Below, piece after piece: positions 58,421-64,000 of a DNA stretch of 64,000 nucleotides. The notes under the pieces were generated by a model. It saw only the letters and a program-made list of their open reading frames with translations. It was not told the DNA's origin and made no database searches. Made by a program: the position numbers and the translations under genes. The DNA is from Cycas panzhihuaensis (lineage: Eukaryota; Cycadophyta), in the NCBI GenBank assembly GCA_023213395.1, contig CM041465.1, forward strand, positions 138,329,741 through 138,393,740, written 5' to 3'. The stretch's first letter is position 1. The number at the start of each line of letters is the position of its first letter.

Positions 58421-61400
58421 AAAGAGGATTAATAAATTTGGAGAACCTCTTAGATAACCTATGAGAATGCATGAAAATATAAGCTTCTAATTACACAATT
58501 TAATAATGCCTACATATTAAAAGTCGTTATAAGTATACACCTCTTGGTCAACATTTGAGAAATAATTAAATAAATAATCATAATAATTATGGATTAAGCA
58601 TTATTTTTAATACTCCTTGTAATGTATAATTCATTACTTTGTCACATCAAGTAATTTGAGAAAATTCTCTTATCTTAGTTAGATAAACTGCTTCAAGCAT
58701 TCTATTTATTCTTCTTCATTTTCTAAATGATTTTTTGATGTTATTATAAAGAAGCAACAATGTTATCATAAAGAATCAACTATCTACTAGAATATATAGG
58801 TAACTGGTTATTATAACTATTAGTTTACTAAGAAGTTCTCTGTATATATGGTTCAACAACATTTATCAAATATTGCATGTGTTCTTAAGAGTTACAAAAC
58901 CCATGGATTACATTGTTCAAATTGTAGAATTCATAATGAGTTGAATCTTCAATGAAGAATTAATAAACCATAATAAACTATTAGTAACTCTAGGTAGGCA
59001 TTATGCCAATTCATTATAACTCCTACATAAGATACCCCAAAACCAAATGTATATATATGAAGTTTTTCCCTCTAAAGATGAAAGTTAATTTTGAAGCAAA
59101 AATCAAACCATTAATTATGTTGTACCAATGATGTGACATTTCAACATATGTATTTTTCACTTCAAAATCAGTTTTCACTAATAAATACATCTATCCATTA
59201 GAACCAACATGTCAACCATATTAACCATGAAAAACAAAATTCAAGCATATAATTTTATCAAAATATGTTGAAAAGTAGTGATCACTCAATAAAAAAGAAG
59301 TTTTTCTCCTTTGAGGACATTTAGACCCTCTTATGGAAACCATATGACCACAACATTTGAGAAGCGGGTGGATAGAATTTAAAATAAATATTAAATCTAA
59401 TTTGAATGGTAAATTTAAAAAATATCATTAAATTCAATTTGATTCCCAAACCTTAAAAAATTACAAAAATTTTGAAACATAATTATGTTGCCTTCTCAAA
59501 ATCTTTATTATATTTATCTCTATTTATATTTGTTTCTCTGTGCATATTTGCATCTTTGCATATTGAGTATAGATCATAGGTATTTCCACTACTTATGGAT
59601 GATGGCCAACATCAACAATTGTTGCCATTACATTTTGTCTCTATTGTGTATACCTTTATTATGCTAAAACTATCATACAATGTTGTTGTTTTAAATTTCG
59701 ATGGTAGTGGTGTCTATGTGCTTTTCTTCACATGGAGGTCATGGTGTTTGGAGACCCTCCACTATCAATTCTTCAATAATCAACTTCATCATGGTTAGGA
59801 ATTTCAAAATTGATTATTGTTATATTTTCTCCTTACGTGATCGATATCTCCTCAACCATCTAGCATATGACACTCAATAATCAATTTTCTCCTCCATGGT
59901 AGGCATATTTACAATGGCTACTAATGACCAAGTATTTATCCTCTTTAGTGTTTCAACCCTACAACTATGAGTTTAGCCCTTGAATTGGACATTTTCGCTA
60001 CTTTAGTTGATCATATATAGTCCTTTCACATGGGCATAACTACCCTACGATCTTCTTAACACCTCCCTTTTAGGTGTTTAATTCTGTAAGCAAATTCTCA
60101 ATGACTAATATTTTCTTGTAAGTTTCTTAACATTATTGTTTTGGATTTCCCAATACATATGGGACCATGCTCAACATTCCTACTTTTCTCTGTAGCTTAA
60201 CTTGCCTCTTCGAGCTCCTCTTTTTTCTTACACCAATATTTATTTGCTTTTAACTTCATTTATAATAACTAAGAAGCTACACATCTAACATAGGTCTTAT
60301 GACTTTAATTCTGTAGGAAAAAATGTCCATAATTATAAGTCAATACCTATAGAAAATGTATTTACATCTTAAAATATGTTAAAATCCACTTCTTAATATG
60401 AGACTTCAACTACTTAGTTGAACAAACAAATAGTATACATAATGTTAACAATTATTTAAATATCAAGTTCAATTGCTCTCATGATAATAATAATTTATTA
60501 ATGTCATAGGGCTTTAACTCATAAAAAGATGTAACAATCATTGTGTTAGCAGAGTTCAAGTTGCCATACACTTAATCAAAGTATCAAAAACTAAATTAAA
60601 AAAAGTGCTCCTTACTTCACTTAAATGCATGACCTAACACACTTAAGGAGCTTGAGTTTATGGGCCTAGGTATTGAAATTGTTGCCTACTTAATATAGGC
60701 ACTAAATGCATATATAATGAGGTTACTAAATTGATATTCTAAAAAAAATTCTAGAATAATATCATTCTAAATTTAAAATCTTATTATCTCAACTTCAAAT
60801 GTATAATTATTCAAATTTATAATTTTTTATCATATCAGGCATATGAAAATCCATAAACTAATTATGTTGAAACACCCATAAGCAACTTAGTAGATATAGT
60901 TAAGGAAAAATATGGTCAAATGACTCATACTAGTAAAAGCATGGTACTAGAGAATAAAAAATAAAAATAAACTTGAAGAATTGAGATAATAGATAATATA
61001 GGCAAAAAGATAAATAAATTGTTAAACAAAATTACTAGGAAACAAAAATAGATTACTAAAGTAAAAACACTTTCATTAAAACCTCAAACTATACATAATA
61101 AGATTTGAATGGATTTTCTCTTTAAGGAGTTCGTCGATGGATCACAAAACAACTAAGTCTAGATAAAAGTTTAAATAAACAACTTAGGAGACTTATGGAA
61201 TTTTTTTACAAGAGGGGAAGACAAAATAATGGCAAAAAAAATTATCTCTAATAGTTAACCATATGGAGATAAGTGGCTTTTTGAAAGATCTACCACTAAC
61301 ATGAAACTTTAGGAGGAAGTCATCATTAACCAAAAAAAACCTAACCTTATGAAAATTAACCATGCAAGGTTTAAGTCTGCTGTTATGGTTTTATAATAAA

Positions 61401-61669
61401 AAAAATAACAAATTAATTAAACTCTATTTCATTGTTAAAGGGCTCCAATATAGGTTCAATGCTCATAACTTACACATCAACATATTTTTACTAATCTCTT
61501 TTCATTATTATAATAAACCCTTAGTGTCTAATAACCAAATAAGTGATAACATAATTCATTTATAACATTCTTATAGTTTGCAATTATCACTAAGTCAAAT
61601 GGACAATTAGTCTCTGCACTCATAACTCTATAGGATGCATTCTAAATATGATGTTTATCATACTTATAA

Positions 61670-61905
61670 ATGGAACCTCTATAAAAACCAAATCAATCCA
61701 AAGATCAAACCATTATCTATGATACTATATTAGAAATGTTTACATAAACTCATTTAATATGTTAAAAAAATAATACAAGAAATTATGATATAATGATAAA
61801 GAAATATGAAATATACACCAATATAAAATATAAAATAAATTAAAATATCAATCAATCTTCATATATTGCATTAAAATAAGTACATATTTATAGAAACAAG
61901 TTTAC
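61670..61905. repeat. Dispersed repeat, copy 2 (partner 58195-58420)
   Basis: See the matching blocks listed for copy 1. This copy lies about 240 bp from a primer-binding-site-like sequence at 62141 and may be part of a retroelement leader. Confidence 0.75.
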
Positions 61906-62140
61906 TCAACAATCAACCAAAACTAGAACCATGAGCTACATGGTCTGCAACAAACTTGAAGCTTAGTAAATGCACATTGATATGATCTAAAAAACATGAG
62001 TAGTAGCTTTAAATTAATTCGAGGCCACCTAATATTGAGAATTTATTTTTTGAAAATGTGGGAATGGGGTGCTATTATAGGTAAATAGACCTCTATTTCT
62101 CACTTGTTCCTCAATAAAACACCAGACAAAGCATGTAATG

Positions 62141-62152
62141 GCTTTGATACCA
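62141..62152 (-). other. Primer-binding-site-like sequence next to a probable LTR
   Basis: On the minus strand TGGTATCAAAGC, one transition from the tRNA-Met complement. It directly follows an LTR-like end (...AATTATTTCA), whose plus-strand start TGAAATAATT is at 62153. Confidence 0.55.
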
Positions 62153-62391
62153 TGAAATAATTATTTTAGGATCTAAATACTATGTGCATCCATTAAAATA
62201 TAATGTGAACTATTGAAATAATAAGAAAATCAAGCTAAAATGAGTATAATAGATACATATAAATAGTCACAGATGAATTTGTCATCACGTGATAATCTAA
62301 TCCGGTAGAGCTTCTGCATTACAAAAGAATCAATGTATAAATGAAGTGAGTGGTGCTTAATTTATAAGCATACTAGTAAAGTTTACAACAT
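62153..62391 (-). repeat. Probable LTR relic (right end uncertain)
   Basis: It starts TGAAATAATT beside the primer-binding site. A possible end is TTTACAACA near 62391. No second copy was identified, so the call rests on the primer-binding site. Confidence 0.4.
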
Positions 62392-62569
62392 AATTGGCTG
62401 ACATATCAACACAAGCGACAAACCTAATACATTCACAAATTATAGTTGAATTGCAAATAAGGGTCACTTATAGTATACAACTATACACATACATATATAA
62501 ATTAAATGGTAATGAAGCTAACATTATAAGTTTTAATATTGACTGTGACCATTATGATCAATCTTTTTT

Positions 62570-63000
62570 TATTAATGGCTTGGGTTTTCTTCACCTTCAT
62601 CCTTATAAATAAAAATCTATTGGTAAGAATAGAAAACCATAAACTCAACCTTATTATTATGACCCTTACAAGGTACTCCAACAGATCAAAGATATTGCTT
62701 ATGCCTTGGAGCTTCCTCCCAACACTAGAAACCATAATGTCCTCCATGTTTCATATCTAAAAAAATATTTAGGTAAAAAGATGGTTCTCCAAACTATCCT
62801 CATGATACTCGATGAAGAATAGCTCCTCACAGTCCCACTAGATCATGTTCTAAATTATCGACAATGTTGCCTCTGGAACTAGACTATTTCTAAGTATTTT
62901 GTGCAAAGGGTTGACTGCAAACCTAAAAAGGTAATATGGGAATTAGAAGAGTTTATAAAGCACCATCTATACTATCTCAACTTTAAGGACTCAACATCTT
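62570..63000 (+). pseudogene. Ty3/gypsy integrase C-terminus with degenerate chromodomain-like tail
   Basis: The plus strand reads GLGFLHLHPYK near 62580, then PYKVLQQIKDIAYALELPPN near 62665 and HNVLHVSYLKKYLGKKMVLQ. This is the same module as the integrase tail of the chromoviruses at 20.5 and 47 kb (GPYKVL..IG.VAYALELP). The continuation LLTVPLDHVLNYR and DCKPKKVIWELEEFIKHH lies where a chromodomain would be and has several stops. It ends with KDSTS and a stop at about 63000. Everything upstream of integrase is missing. Confidence 0.85.
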
Positions 63001-63013
63001 AAGGAGAGGGACC
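63001..63013 (+). other. Polypurine tract of the gypsy relic
   Basis: AAGGAGAGGGACC sits between the pol end and an LTR-like start. Confidence 0.6.
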
Positions 63014-63420
63014 CATTACATAACCCTCTACCATTAGCAAAACCAAACCACTAGTATGTGGTTGAATATCTAAAGATTAATGCTAGTTTTTAATTTGTGT
63101 GTGCAAGTCATTATGTGCATTAATAGAATTAGAGGTCATTTTCTCCTCTAATAAGAATTCAGTAAAAGAGGCCTTAGTTTCCTATTTAAGGCATAATATA
63201 AATGTAAAGGGTATTAAATCTTATATCTCGCATGAGGACATACCACTATACAAACTTTTGGTGTCTTATTGTGGTATATTTTCTATAACCTTTGGTGTTT
63301 ATTAATCAATAAAGAGAGATCATTTACTACCCTATTATGTCCTTTGAGCTCTTGTGTGAGGAATTGGAGAGATCATTGGGATAAGTTTGTCCCATCCTTT
63401 GTGTAGATTCCCTCTTGGTT
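63014..63420 (+). repeat. Probable 3' LTR of the gypsy relic (right end uncertain)
   Basis: CATTACATAACCC resembles the start TGTTACATAATTC of the chromovirus LTR at 20246. 'ttattaatcaataaagagag' near 63299 is typical of the R/U5 part of plant gypsy LTRs. Its right end was not identified. The open frame 63099-63305 lies inside and is unlikely to be a gene. Confidence 0.4.
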
Positions 63421-64000
63421 ATCCACTACTTAACTAATGTTTATCAAAACCTTAGCCTTTAGCTTTCTATATTTACCAATTCAGTGAGGTCCCCCTTAGT
63501 TCAAGTTGCTCATGTCCAAATTAGCCACATCTCTAGATCCTGAAATGTTGAGGTTAACAATCTTGTTTATTATATCCTAACCCAATACCTTTAGGTGGTG
63601 TTCATTAATAACTATTAGCATCTTATAACACTTTGATCACTAAGCTTCAGTTGCCAAGGAGGTACATATTTCCTTAAATCTAGGCCTTCTTGGTCCTCAG
63701 GTATCGTTTCCTCCTTACTTTTATTCTATTTAATATGTTTTTTTGGTATGAACATGTCATGTGATATGAACACCTATTTTAGGGCACCAATGATTAGAAT
63801 CTATTATGCAAAATCCAAAGGTTTGTCCACTTTGTACTATTAGCCACCCCTCATTTTTTATGATTTCTTTTTTTTTTTGTGACTTTGTCATGGCTTTATC
63901 TACTTGTTTCTGCCTATGAATTATTGTTTGTGTAGTTTGTCAATGTTTATTCTATCACCCCGTCATTTTAACACTGACCACATTATAATTTTTTATAGGA
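63421..64000. other. Unassigned sequence to the window edge
   Basis: Nothing recognisable. It could be further LTR or unrelated repeat. Confidence 0.4.

Larger units (their letters stand above)
56942..62140. other. Long AT-rich region without recognisable gene
   Basis: No protein family could be read on either strand. Its only clear structure is the pair of related segments at 58195-58420 and 61670-61905. Open frames at 59485-59798 and 61362-61565 carry no motif. Confidence 0.45.

Noticed and set aside
56942-62140. A possible host gene in the long region free of retroelement proteins
   Set aside because: No frame on either strand shows a recognisable domain, splice-like exon series or conserved motif; composition is that of decayed repeat.

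Overview
The window looks like a gene-poor, repeat-packed stretch of a large plant nuclear genome. Every protein family I can identify is a plant retrotransposon family or, in one case, a captured fragment of a plant RNA-binding-protein gene. The DNA is very AT-rich (roughly one third GC by eye), and almost every coding sequence is broken by stops and frameshifts. Heavy nesting, long decay and low GC suggest a gymnosperm or a similarly bloated plant genome, but I cannot name a species. I see no intact host gene, rRNA, tRNA or CRISPR array.

Layout. 1-370 (minus) and 5082-6134 (plus) carry two inverted copies of an unrecognised coding family with an RGG-rich tail. Between them lie three back-to-back minisatellites (1307-2180). 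8985-11768 is a decayed Tat/Athila-like Ty3/gypsy pol on the minus strand, split by an LTR plus primer-binding site (10274-about 10910). 12677-14130 is the RT/RNase H end of a Ty1/copia element. 16740-17330 is a Ty3/gypsy RNase H scrap. 20246-22910 (minus) is a chromovirus pol, entered by a copia LTR (22911-23438 plus 30880-30903). A second, complete copia of the same family (23439-30874) later inserted into that LTR, leaving a GTCTT duplication. 33164-34047 is a copia relic in which a gag start lies next to an RNase H tail.

36914-56941 is dominated by a family whose gag-like frame runs straight into the 3' LTR with no pol. It appears at 36914-46774 (minus), 52839-54000 (minus) and 54117-56941 (plus). 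Three younger insertions cut into it. The first is a 5-kb LTR element (41557-46566) whose interior holds antisense pieces of an RBP45/RBP47-type gene. The second is a chromovirus of about 6 kb (46775-52833). The third is a 5'-truncated L1-type LINE (54340-56197) with a 15-bp target duplication. The right end (57-64 kb) is mostly AT-rich sequence with a repeated segment, an LTR/PBS relic and a Ty3/gypsy integrase tail (62570-63000).

The elements are not a pathway but layers of successive insertion. The nesting gives relative ages: the chromovirus at 20-23 kb is older than the first copia LTR, which is older than the second copia. The pol-less family is older than the RBP-carrying element, the 46-53 kb chromovirus and the LINE. 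Many stops are explained by C-to-T or G-to-A transitions, as expected of methylated, silenced DNA.
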